The position numbers were made by a program, and so were the translations under genes. Of a stretch of DNA of 5,476 bases, positions 1 to 5,476 are shown in pieces. The DNA comes from Terriglobales bacterium (GTDB lineage Bacteria; Acidobacteriota; Terriglobia; Terriglobales; Gp1-AA117), in contig JASLFF010000762.1 in assembly GCA_030150795.1 (NCBI GenBank), forward strand, positions 1-5,476. The letters run 5' to 3'. How positions within the stretch are numbered: position 1 is the first letter of the stretch; each line of letters begins with the position of its first letter. The notes beneath the pieces are model-generated. The model was not told the DNA's origin. It saw only the letters and a program-made list of their open reading frames with translations, and made no database searches.

Positions 1-83
1 CCCAAAAAGAGTCAGAGATTGAGGTGAAAGGGAAGCAGAAGTCGGTGGCTGGGAAGAAGAAGCCTCCGAAACGGGCAGCGTGA
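1..83 (+). CDS. C-terminal tail of an unidentified protein (partial, 5' end outside window)
   Basis: A reading frame is open from the window edge (first full codon at 3) and ends in TGA at 81-83, giving 26 residues. The tail is rich in Lys and Arg, with a GKKKPPKRAA ending, and has no hydrophobic segment. Basic Ala/Pro/Lys tails of this kind occur on DNA- or RNA-binding proteins and on some membrane or ribosomal proteins, but nothing here identifies the family. It lies on the same strand as the lipoprotein gene, 263 bases upstream, too far to assume an operon. The short length means the frame could be open by chance; the strong lysine bias and the stop followed by non-coding sequence make a real gene end moderately likely. 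Confidence 0.45.
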   Translation, partial: QKESEIEVKGKQKSVAGKKKPPKRAA

Positions 84-105
84 AGAACTGCAAAAACCTT
101 GAAAC

Positions 106-129
106 ACGGAGGAACGGAGGCAACGGAGG
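106..129 (+). repeat. Three near-tandem copies of ACGGAGG
   Basis: The heptamer ACGGAGG occurs at 106-112, 114-120 and 123-129, separated by one and two bases. It sits in the gap after the upstream stop codon. Short degenerate purine-rich ACGGAGG/ACAGAGG-type arrays are known as scattered intergenic repeats in several environmental phyla; that link is from memory and not tested. Each copy contains a GGAGG core, but no start codon with a lasting frame follows, so they are not acting as ordinary ribosome binding sites. Confidence 0.6.
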
Positions 130-194
130 AGATTAAGGTAGGTCGAATAGACGTTGTTGCTTAATACCGGTCAAAAGATATCCTGATACCTGTT

Positions 195-256
195 CCCACC
201 GCCCCGTTGGCGTGTTTGTTCCCTCGTGTTTCGAGGGTAGCTGCGGGGACGGCGGG
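195..256 (+). other. Two-tier stem-loop in the 5' region of the lipoprotein gene
   Basis: The outer arms are 195-205 and 245-256. They pair through ten G-C pairs with one A-C mismatch (198/253) and one bulged A (249), and G206-C244 extends the stem. Inside lies a perfect six-base-pair hairpin, CCCTCG (221-226) and CGAGGG (232-237), with a TGTTT loop. No T-run follows on either strand, so this is a poor intrinsic terminator. On the minus strand the mismatch becomes a G-U wobble, so strand cannot be decided from pairing alone. I recognise no named riboswitch core. It could be a structured 5' leader, a cis-regulatory RNA, or a processing or Rho-linked end of the upstream transcript. Confidence 0.45.
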
Positions 257-260
257 CTGA

Positions 261-304
261 TTGTGAAACAAACCTTGCTGTTACAATAAATCCTTCGCAA
301 TAAT
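261..304 (+). promoter_or_regulatory. Weak sigma70-like promoter candidates for the lipoprotein gene
   Basis: There are two overlapping possibilities. The first is TTGTGA (261-266) with TACAAT (282-287), a 15-base spacer. The second is TTGCTG (275-280) with AATAAT (299-304), an 18-base spacer. Both -10 boxes match the consensus at five of six positions, but both -35 boxes are poor. This is the most AT-rich part of the gap and lies 40-85 bases before the start codon. If either is used, the stem-loop at 195-256 would be upstream of the transcript and not in its leader. Confidence 0.25.
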
Positions 305-322
305 TCTGCGTTTTGGCGTTCA

Positions 323-341
323 ACCGGTAGCACCGGTGGAG
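323..341 (+). promoter_or_regulatory. Ribosome binding site with a paired ACCGGT motif
   Basis: GGTGGAG at 335-341 ends five bases before the ATG at 347 and is the Shine-Dalgarno site that supports this start. Immediately before it, the palindrome ACCGGT occurs twice (323-328 and 332-337) with AGC between, and the second copy overlaps the site. Because the motif is its own reverse complement, the two copies can also pair as a six-base-pair hairpin with a tight three-base loop, covering the first bases of the binding site. A third ACCGGT lies at 166-171. Confidence 0.5.
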
Positions 342-346
342 TTTGA

Positions 347-1873
347 ATGAAGGTAAGTTTCAAGGCAATGTGGCTGCTGGCCAGCTTGTGCGTTCTCATG
401 GTACTGGCAGTGGGCTGCAATGACACTTTAAGGCAATTTATTGTTCCGGTCCCGTCCCCTACAGGTGATCCTGGCAGACTGGCGCACGCAGTCGTTTTAT
501 CGACGAATCCTGGCGTGCCGCCGGGCAACGGGTCGGATATGCACGTTAACGTTTCCGGGGACTCAAGTGTCGGGATTGTCCCCGTGGGCGTCAATCCTGT
601 TTTTCTGGGTAAAACCTCGAATCAGGCCTTCATCATTAACAGTGGCGATTCCGGGGCGGGAATTCCTGCCACGGTTTCAATCTATATAGCCCTGCTTCCA
701 ACAAGTAACCTTTCCACGGTCACGTTGCCCCCCACAAGCTCCGGACCGGTGGCGGGCGCCACCAGCAGCAGCGGTAATATCTACATCGCCAATCGTTCGA
801 GCAATAACGTGGACTTGATTGCCGCCAGCGTTTTTGCTGTTACATCGTCCATTGCTGTGGGCACTGAACCGGTGATGATCGCCGGTAATGGCGCGAACAA
901 TAAAATCTTTGTGGTGAACCACGGCAGCAATAACGTTACGGAGATCTCAACGGTCGACAATACGGTGATTAAGACCATTCCTGTTGGTTCGCAACCAATC
1001 TGGGCCGTAATGAGCGCAGACGGACTGTTTGTATTTGTGGTGAACCAGGGCGATGGGACCGTGAGCGTAATCGACACGTCCCTGGATATTGTTTTGCCTT
1101 GTGTTGTCGGCCCATCGTGTCCATCAGGAAATGCGATCAAAGTCGGGACTACGGCTGCGTCGTCACCGAACTTTGCTTTCTATGAGCCCACGCTGAAACG
1201 CGTATATGTGAACAATACGGGTGAGCAATCTGTCACGGTCATTAAGGCGAATGGCATCGATCTTGGCTCGAATCCCCAGGTGCTGCCCTCAAAAATAGCG
1301 GACATTCCCGTCTCAGGGTTTCCGACGTCGGTTGCGGCACTGAGTGACGGCACCAAAGCGTATGCGGCGTTGGGGCAATGTCCGGCAGGAGTGAATCACC
1401 TTACGCTTCCTGATCCTGCTTCTACCAGCAATGCCAGCCATTGTCCCGGCAATCTGGTCAGCGTGATTGATGTAGTTGGGCTGCGCGAAACAGGAACGAT
1501 CGGCGTTGGCCCAGGCGCGGTTTCTATAGACGCTTCATCTGACGCCTCGCGCGTTTATGTCATCGGCGCCAATGACATCACCACCGTACGCGATGACGTG
1601 CACGCGCCCAACTGTACTGATGCGGCCTGCCTGCCCGGCCCAGTGCAGCCGGATAGGACTTTCCCAACACCTTCAATCTCCGTTATCAACACCACTACAA
1701 ACGCGGTTTTGGTGACTCCGGTAAATCCCGGCGTGGTGAATCGTCCGCTTCCTACGTTTCACGTTCCGCAGAAGGACCCAACGTGTGTTCCCACAATTGA
1801 TCCCAATTTCAATGATGACGTACCGCTGCCTTGTCCGTTGCAAAATCCTTTTGTGGTTCACACCTTCCCATAA
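347..1873 (+). CDS. Secreted lipoprotein with YVTN/NHL-type beta-propeller
   Basis: This 508-residue protein starts with a lipoprotein signal: Lys2 and Lys6, a hydrophobic stretch from about 8 to 22, and lipobox LAVGC with the acylated cysteine at 24. The mature part carries repeated beta-propeller blades. Their typical segments are IYIANRSSNNVDLI (145-158), IFVVNHGSNNVTEI (187-200), FVFVVNQGDGTVSVID (228-243), VYVNNTGEQSVTVI (286-299), and later blades near 337-384 and 402-450. Three consecutive blades keep an exact 42-residue spacing, echoed in DNA by an 11-base repeat at 800-810 and 926-936. YncE/YVTN proteins of this kind sit in the cell envelope; the ligand is generally unknown, so no substrate is claimed. 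Eight cysteines follow C24, in close pairs (252/258, 345/366, 423/428, 480/496), which suggests disulfides after export. The start is set by a good Shine-Dalgarno site and the signal peptide. The gene converges on the chemotaxis operon, with which no functional link is visible. Confidence 0.88.
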   Translation: MKVSFKAMWLLASLCVLMVLAVGCNDTLRQFIVPVPSPTGDPGRLAHAVVLSTNPGVPPGNGSDMHVNVSGDSSVGIVPVGVNPVFLGKTSNQAFIINSGDSGAGIPATVSIYIALLPTSNLSTVTLPPTSSGPVAGATSSSGNIYIANRSSNNVDLIAASVFAVTSSIAVGTEPVMIAGNGANNKIFVVNHGSNNVTEISTVDNTVIKTIPVGSQPIWAVMSADGLFVFVVNQGDGTVSVIDTSLDIVLPCVVGPSCPSGNAIKVGTTAASSPNFAFYEPTLKRVYVNNTGEQSVTVIKANGIDLGSNPQVLPSKIADIPVSGFPTSVAALSDGTKAYAALGQCPAGVNHLTLPDPASTSNASHCPGNLVSVIDVVGLRETGTIGVGPGAVSIDASSDASRVYVIGANDITTVRDDVHAPNCTDAACLPGPVQPDRTFPTPSISVINTTTNAVLVTPVNPGVVNRPLPTFHVPQKDPTCVPTIDPNFNDDVPLPCPLQNPFVVHTFP

Positions 1874-1896
1874 GCGCGTGACAGAAAAATGTTGAG

Positions 1897-1924
1897 AATA
1901 AAAGGGCAGCTTTTTAGGCCGCCC
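1897..1924 (-). terminator. Intrinsic terminator of the che operon
   Basis: Read on the minus strand, GGGCGGC (1924-1918) pairs with GCTGCCC (1910-1904) over seven base pairs including one G-U wobble, with a seven-base A-rich loop. TTTTATT follows at once (1903-1897). It lies 33 bases after the cheX stop codon. On the plus strand the same stem has an A-C mismatch and is followed only by GTTTGG, so it is a much weaker terminator for the lipoprotein gene, though some bidirectional activity is possible. No other hairpin with a T-run was found between the two genes. Confidence 0.7.
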
Positions 1925-1957
1925 GTTTGGAGTCGCTAGGAGAAGGAGAATTGTGGT

Positions 1958-2440
1958 TTAGTTGTCCGTTCGACGCTTGCGGTTATAGCGCATCGCAATG
2001 TTCATGAAGATGTTTCCGCTGTCCGTGTCAAAACACATCACCAGCGCTTCCTGGTCTTCACTGCTTTTTTCGCCAAGTTCATCGGCATGGATTACAGGCG
2101 GATAAATCTTGAACTTGAATCCCTGATCGTTGAGAGCGGTAATGGCGCTGCCAATCACCATATTGGCCAGTTCGCACACTGTTTCACGCGCCACTTCATC
2201 GCTTTCAGGAACAGGCGATCCTGTAAGATAGCTCGCTACCTTGGCTGCGGTCGGCGTATCGATATCGAAAATAATGCGGCCTTCGATATCGCCCTTAATC
2301 GTCACCATGGAAGCGATGCCTTTGCGGCGATATGCCTCTTCGTCCATGGTTACGTCTCCCATGCGTGTGGCGCATTTCAGTGTTTCCGCCAGCACGGCAT
2401 CGGCCGCGTTGATGAACGGCTGAATCAGTTCAATCTTCAT
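1958..2440 (-). CDS. cheX: CheX-type CheY-phosphate phosphatase
   Basis: This cytoplasmic 160-residue protein is of the CheC/CheX/FliY phosphatase superfamily, which removes phosphate from CheY-P to end the chemotaxis signal. It carries the family's catalytic helix motif E-x2-N in CELANMVIGSA (E90, N93), present once as in CheX; CheC usually has two. The N-terminal helix MKIELIQPFINAADAVL and the block MVTIKGDIEGRIIFDI (45-60) are typical of CheX. Length agrees with the family (about 150-160). ATG at 2440 follows the cheY stop by six bases; a modest AGGAAA (2457-2452) inside the cheY end lies 11 bases upstream, so translation may be coupled to cheY. It is the last gene of the operon, with a terminator 33 bases beyond. 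The C-terminus is basic (RYNRKRRTDN). The family call is firm; that its partner is the adjacent CheY is inferred from gene order. Confidence 0.87.
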   Translation of the reverse strand: MKIELIQPFINAADAVLAETLKCATRMGDVTMDEEAYRRKGIASMVTIKGDIEGRIIFDIDTPTAAKVASYLTGSPVPESDEVARETVCELANMVIGSAITALNDQGFKFKIYPPVIHADELGEKSSEDQEALVMCFDTDSGNIFMNIAMRYNRKRRTDN

Positions 2441-2446
2441 GACGTC

Positions 2447-2884
2447 TCAGCTTTCCTGGGCAGTTGGTGTGGCAACAGCCGCGTCATCGCCCATTACGTA
2501 CTTGATGACTTCGTAAAGTATTTCCGACTTCACAGGCTTCTGGACAAAGTGGCGCGCGCCCTTTTGCAGCGCGGCAACAATGTTTTCCTGGTAGCCGACG
2601 GAAGACACCATGACAATGCGAGCATTCGGATGCGAACGCACAATGCGCTCCGCCGCCTCAATGCCTTCCATCTGTGGCATGGTAATGTCCATCAGCACCA
2701 TATCAGGCGTAGTGCGGTCGTATTCCGTGATGGCGGTGCAGCCATCGCCGGCTTCGCCCACAATTTCGCCGCCGAAAGCTTCAACCATCTTCGCTACGTT
2801 CTTGCGCGCGAAGACAGAATCGTCTACCACCAGATAGCGGATCGGCATGCCGTCCTTGCGAATCAAAATTGGAAATGTTTCCAT
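2447..2884 (-). CDS. cheY: CheY-type single-domain response regulator
   Basis: This 145-residue protein is one receiver domain with no output domain. It carries all the key residues (numbered from the 2884 start): acidic pair D21-D22 in YLVVDDS, phospho-acceptor D66 in VLMDITMPQMEG, switch Ser94 in VMVSSVG, and K116 in VQKP. CheA-P would phosphorylate D66; CheY-P then acts on the flagellar switch or another motility output. I chose the ATG at 2884 because AAGGAG (2897-2892) sits seven bases upstream. This gives a 12-residue N-terminal extension before MPIRYLVVDDS. The ATG at 2848 is an alternative giving 133 residues, closer to the usual CheY length, but its AAGGA is only four bases away. A longer frame to 2950 runs into cheB and has no good start support. 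It lies 23 bases after cheB and six bases before cheX. The C-terminal tail ATPTAQES is short and probably disordered. Confidence 0.88.
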   Translation of the reverse strand: METFPILIRKDGMPIRYLVVDDSVFARKNVAKMVEAFGGEIVGEAGDGCTAITEYDRTTPDMVLMDITMPQMEGIEAAERIVRSHPNARIVMVSSVGYQENIVAALQKGARHFVQKPVKSEILYEVIKYVMGDDAAVATPTAQES

Positions 2885-2891
2885 AACTATT

Positions 2892-2897
2892 CTCCTT
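2892..2897 (-). promoter_or_regulatory. Strong ribosome binding site of cheY
   Basis: AAGGAG on the minus strand ends seven bases before the ATG at 2884, inside the 23-base gap after the cheB stop at 2908. It is the strongest Shine-Dalgarno match in the visible operon. It decides for the 2884 start over the 2848 ATG and would favour high CheY output compared with cheB, whose site is weak. Confidence 0.7.
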
Positions 2898-2907
2898 GCG
2901 ACTCCGA

Positions 2908-3990
2908 CTAAACTTTTACCACTGCTCGAGCAATTTTTTCCGGATTGCACTGCATCGCCAGCGTATTGGCCAGCATATCCAACGGAACAATGCGCATTGC
3001 ATGTCCGCGTTCCACGGCTGCCTTGGGCATGCCGAACACCGTACAGGAGTCTTCACTCTGTGCAATGGTCAGCGCACCCGCGTCTTTCATCAAGCCCAGG
3101 CCTTCGGCTCCGTCGTCGCCCATGCCCGTCATCAGTACGCCCACGGCACGGCTGCCAAACTCCGCCGCCACTGAGCGAAACAGGATGTCGACTGACGGCC
3201 TGTGCCCATTCGTGCGGGCTTCATCGGAAAGCACTACGGTATTTCCCAGAGGCATCCGCCGGACTTTCATATGTCGATCTCCAGGGCAAATCAGCGCGCG
3301 TCCCGCAATCAGCAGGTCGCCAGACTGCGCTTCTTTTACGTCGATGGCGCATGACTCATCCAGCCGGCGTGCAAACATCTCCGTGAATCCTTCCGGCATG
3401 TGCTGTACTACAACAATGGTCCCGGGAAAATCTCCGGGCAATTGTTGCAGCAGGTACTGCAATGCGTTCGGGCCGCCGGTGGAAATTCCAATCGCCACCA
3501 GCTTGGTTGGCTCGCGCCGCGGTCTCAACGCCTTCTTTTCCGGTCGCGGGCGATCGAATGTGATTGGCGCCGGCGTGTTGCGGACTTTGGTTCTGGCCGC
3601 CACCTTGATCTTACTGATCAGGTCTGCGGCAATTTCGTCCATATGAGCGGAAGCGGCGTCGCGCGGCTTGGCTACAAAGTCAAATGCCCCCAGCGCCAAA
3701 GCTTTGAATGTCGCGCTTGCGCCTTCCGTGGTCAACGCGCTTACCACGATTACGGGAACACGGAACCGCCGCGTGATCTGGCGTAGCGTCTCCAGACCGT
3801 CCATGCGCGGCATCTCCAGGTCCAGCGTCACCACGTCAGGACGAAGGTCTTCAATCTTCTTGAGCCCAAAAGCGCCGTCCATTGCCGTTCCTACAACCTC
3901 GATTTCGCTGTCCCGGGCAAGGATCTGTGGAATCAACTTTCGCATCAACGCGGAATCATCCACCACCAGGACTCGCAATTTGGTACTCAT
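2908..3990 (-). CDS. cheB: Chemotaxis response regulator protein-glutamate methylesterase
   Basis: CheB removes methyl groups from glutamates of chemoreceptors (and deamidates glutamines) in the cytoplasm, and its receiver domain switches this on when phosphorylated by CheA. The receiver spans about residues 5-120, with D11-D12, phospho-acceptor D57 in VVTLDLEMPRMDG, S84 and K108. A linker rich in Pro, Arg and Lys (130-162) leads to the methylesterase domain (about 163-350). The catalytic triad is visible: S170 in GISTGGP, H197 in VVQHMPEGFT and D293 in TGMGDDGAEG. At 360 residues it has the usual length. The start is fixed by an ATGA overlap with the cheA stop (3987-3990), typical of translational coupling; only a weak G-rich site (GGTGGGGG) lies upstream. 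All key residues are intact, so the enzyme should be active. The matching methyltransferase CheR is not in the window. Confidence 0.95.
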   Translation of the reverse strand: MSTKLRVLVVDDSALMRKLIPQILARDSEIEVVGTAMDGAFGLKKIEDLRPDVVTLDLEMPRMDGLETLRQITRRFRVPVIVVSALTTEGASATFKALALGAFDFVAKPRDAASAHMDEIAADLISKIKVAARTKVRNTPAPITFDRPRPEKKALRPRREPTKLVAIGISTGGPNALQYLLQQLPGDFPGTIVVVQHMPEGFTEMFARRLDESCAIDVKEAQSGDLLIAGRALICPGDRHMKVRRMPLGNTVVLSDEARTNGHRPSVDILFRSVAAEFGSRAVGVLMTGMGDDGAEGLGLMKDAGALTIAQSEDSCTVFGMPKAAVERGHAMRIVPLDMLANTLAMQCNPEKIARAVVKV

Positions 3991-5476
3991 GCTGTGGCCC
4001 CCACCATCTGTAACTTGCCTAGCTTTGCAACTACACTTGAGAGATTCAGGATCAGCACCACCGTGCCATCGCCAAGAATGGAAGCGCCGCTGACCAGGTC
4101 TGTGGCCACCAAATGATCGTCCATGGCCTTGATGACTAATTCTTCTTCGCCTATCAAATGGTCTACCACAAGGCCAAACTTGCGTTCCCCCGTGGAAATG
4201 ACCACAACAAACATCTTTCCTGTTTCCGCCTGCTCTTTTTCCAGCCGATGGAGATGCAGCAACGCAAGCACCTCATTGCGGAGCTGCATGACATCATGCT
4301 GGTCTACGCGATGCAGAGCGCCCTGCGTGGTCCGAGTGATTTCCACCACTGAGGCCAGCGGCACGGCGTATAGGCGGTCGCCAACGCGAAACAACAGCGC
4401 CTTGATGATTGCCAGTGTCAGCGGCACTTTCAGAAAGAATGTTGTTCCTTTGCCCGCCGTTGTCCGAATGCTGACAGTGCCTTTTAATTTTTCCAGCACG
4501 GTCTTCACCACGTCCATGCCTACGCCGCGGCCGGAAATAGACGTAACTTCCTGAGCCGTGCTCAGTCCCGGATGGAAAATCAGATCGTTGATGTCCGCTT
4601 CACCCATCATGGCGACGTCGTTTTGCTTGATCAGCCCGCGTTCTACCGCTTTTGCTATTAGCTTGTCGCGATTGATGCCACGGCCGTCGTCGGTCACTTC
4701 AATCACAATTTCATTGCCCTGGTGATAAGCGTCCAGCGTTACCGTACCTTGCGCCGGTTTGCCATCATTGATGCGCTCCGCCGGGGATTCAATTCCGTGG
4801 TCCACGGCATTGCGCACCAGGTGGGCCAGCGGCTCAGCCAGCATGTCCAGAATGCTTTTGTCCAGGTCAGTGTCCTGGCCGATCACCACAAGATTCACTT
4901 CCTTGCCGCAGGATTTGGCCACGTCCCGCACCACACGCGGGAACCTGCGGAAAAGGTGTTCCACGGGAACCATGCGGATTTTCATGACGGATTTTTGCAG
5001 GTCATTCATGATCCGCGCCTGAAATGCCATGGCGTCAGAGAAGCGCATTTTCAAAGGATCTTTGGGATAACGCTTTTCAAATTCATTGATCGCCTGGTGC
5101 AGCATGCTCTTGGCGATAATCAATTCGCCCACCAGGTTGAGCACGGAATCAATCCTCTCTGCGTCAACGCGCAGCAAAGTTTCTGACATGACGGCAAAAC
5201 TTGTCTGTTGTGTGTCCGCCGGGATTTGCGAATTCGCGCTTTCGGCTTTTGGCGTTGCAACTTCGCGGACAACTGCGGCTGCTGCCGGCCTTTCTTCAGC
5301 GCTTACGACGGCCTCAATTTCATCTTCCTGCAGAGCAGTTACGTGCTTCACAATGTCCAGCACGTCATCGCCATGCTCCTGCGTCTCTCTAACTTTTTGT
5401 ATCAGGACTTCAGCAACTACTGACGGGATGCGGCATTTTTTCGCGATCCACTCCTCGGAATTGTCGCTGGCAATAG
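3987..5476 (-). CDS. cheA: Chemotaxis histidine kinase CheA (partial, N-terminus outside window)
   Basis: CheA is the cytoplasmic, receptor-coupled kinase that passes phosphate to CheY and CheB. The frame is open to the window edge, so 495 codons and a stop are visible. Counting from the first full codon (5474), residues 1-45 are a charged, helix-like segment I cannot assign, and 46-95 an Ala/Glu/Pro-rich linker. The P3 dimerisation domain (about 96-170) starts SETLLRVDAERIDSVLNLVGE. The P4 ATP-binding domain has the N box HLVRNAVDHG (H218, N222, H226), G1 DDGRG (262-266), G2 GRGVGMD (315-321) and GKGTTF (341-346). The CheW-like P5 domain (about 350-490) begins at ALLFRVGDRLYAVPL and couples to receptors and CheW. 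The P1 phosphotransfer domain with its histidine must lie beyond the edge. A GTG at 5363 is not a credible start because coding continues past it and it would remove P1. The stop overlaps the cheB start. Kinase motifs are all intact. Confidence 0.95.
   Translation of the reverse strand, partial: IASDNSEEWIAKKCRIPSVVAEVLIQKVRETQEHGDDVLDIVKHVTALQEDEIEAVVSAEERPAAAAVVREVATPKAESANSQIPADTQQTSFAVMSETLLRVDAERIDSVLNLVGELIIAKSMLHQAINEFEKRYPKDPLKMRFSDAMAFQARIMNDLQKSVMKIRMVPVEHLFRRFPRVVRDVAKSCGKEVNLVVIGQDTDLDKSILDMLAEPLAHLVRNAVDHGIESPAERINDGKPAQGTVTLDAYHQGNEIVIEVTDDGRGINRDKLIAKAVERGLIKQNDVAMMGEADINDLIFHPGLSTAQEVTSISGRGVGMDVVKTVLEKLKGTVSIRTTAGKGTTFFLKVPLTLAIIKALLFRVGDRLYAVPLASVVEITRTTQGALHRVDQHDVMQLRNEVLALLHLHRLEKEQAETGKMFVVVISTGERKFGLVVDHLIGEEELVIKAMDDHLVATDLVSGASILGDGTVVLILNLSSVVAKLGKLQMVGATA

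Noticed and set aside
195..256. Stem-loop as an intrinsic terminator of the upstream gene
   Set aside because: There is no T-run after the stem on either strand, and it lies more than 110 bases after the stop codon at 83.
133..594. Minus-strand open frame of 153 codons over the leader and the start of the lipoprotein
   Set aside because: It overlaps the lipoprotein signal peptide region antisense, has low-complexity Thr/Pro composition and no recognisable motif.
1938..2004. Plus-strand AGGAGAAGGAG followed by TTG/GTG codons in the gap between convergent genes
   Set aside because: Despite the strong Shine-Dalgarno look, the TTG frame ends after about 17 codons and the GTG frame after two, and both run against cheX; probably chance.
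2087..2911. Long plus-strand open frame of 274 codons opposite cheX and cheY
   Set aside because: It is antisense to two genes with intact family motifs, crosses their boundary, is His/Arg/Asn-rich in the way of shadow frames, and shows no recognisable domain.
2945..3646. Plus-strand open frame of 233 codons opposite cheB
   Set aside because: Shadow of the CheB frame: Ser/Arg/Pro-rich composition, no ribosome binding site of note, no domain.
5361..5363. GTG as the start of a 458-residue CheA
   Set aside because: The frame is open through the window edge for 37 more codons, and a start here would leave the kinase without its phosphotransfer domain.
1..5476. CRISPR array, tRNA or rRNA genes, insertion sequence or attachment sites
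   Set aside because: No regularly spaced repeats, cloverleaf or rRNA segments, transposase motifs or flanking inverted repeats were seen on reading both strands.

Overview
The window reads as bacterial chromosome with moderate to slightly high GC, compact genes and clear Shine-Dalgarno sites. The best guess for the source is a free-living Gram-negative-type bacterium, perhaps Acidobacteriota (Terriglobia-like) or a deltaproteobacterial relative. This rests on a lipoprotein-anchored YVTN beta-propeller protein beside a cheA-cheB-cheY-cheX block. It is an inference from gene style; there is no marker gene here to settle it.

Left part (1-1873, plus strand): the last 26 codons of an unidentified gene with a lysine-rich tail end at 83. 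A 263-base non-coding stretch follows. It holds a short ACGGAGG tandem repeat, a two-tier stem-loop with a possible pseudoknot, weak promoter-like boxes, and a paired ACCGGT motif touching the ribosome binding site. Then comes a 508-residue secreted lipoprotein with an NHL/YVTN-type beta-propeller.

Middle (1874-1957): a short gap between convergent genes with an intrinsic terminator that is best formed on the minus strand, so it ends the chemotaxis operon.

Right part (1958-5476, minus strand): a tight chemotaxis signalling operon, read right to left as cheA (5' end outside the window), cheB, cheY, cheX. CheA is the receptor-coupled histidine kinase. It would phosphorylate CheB (receptor demethylation, adaptation) and the single-domain regulator CheY (output). 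CheX is a CheY-P phosphatase that resets the signal. cheA and cheB overlap by ATGA, and the cheB-cheY and cheY-cheX gaps are 23 and 6 bases, which points to one transcript. No receptor, CheW or CheR is inside the window; they probably lie beyond the right edge or elsewhere.

I see no clear new system. The parts most worth a second look are the structured 5' region of the lipoprotein gene, the CheY start choice, the unassigned N-terminal segment of CheA, and the paired cysteines of the propeller protein.
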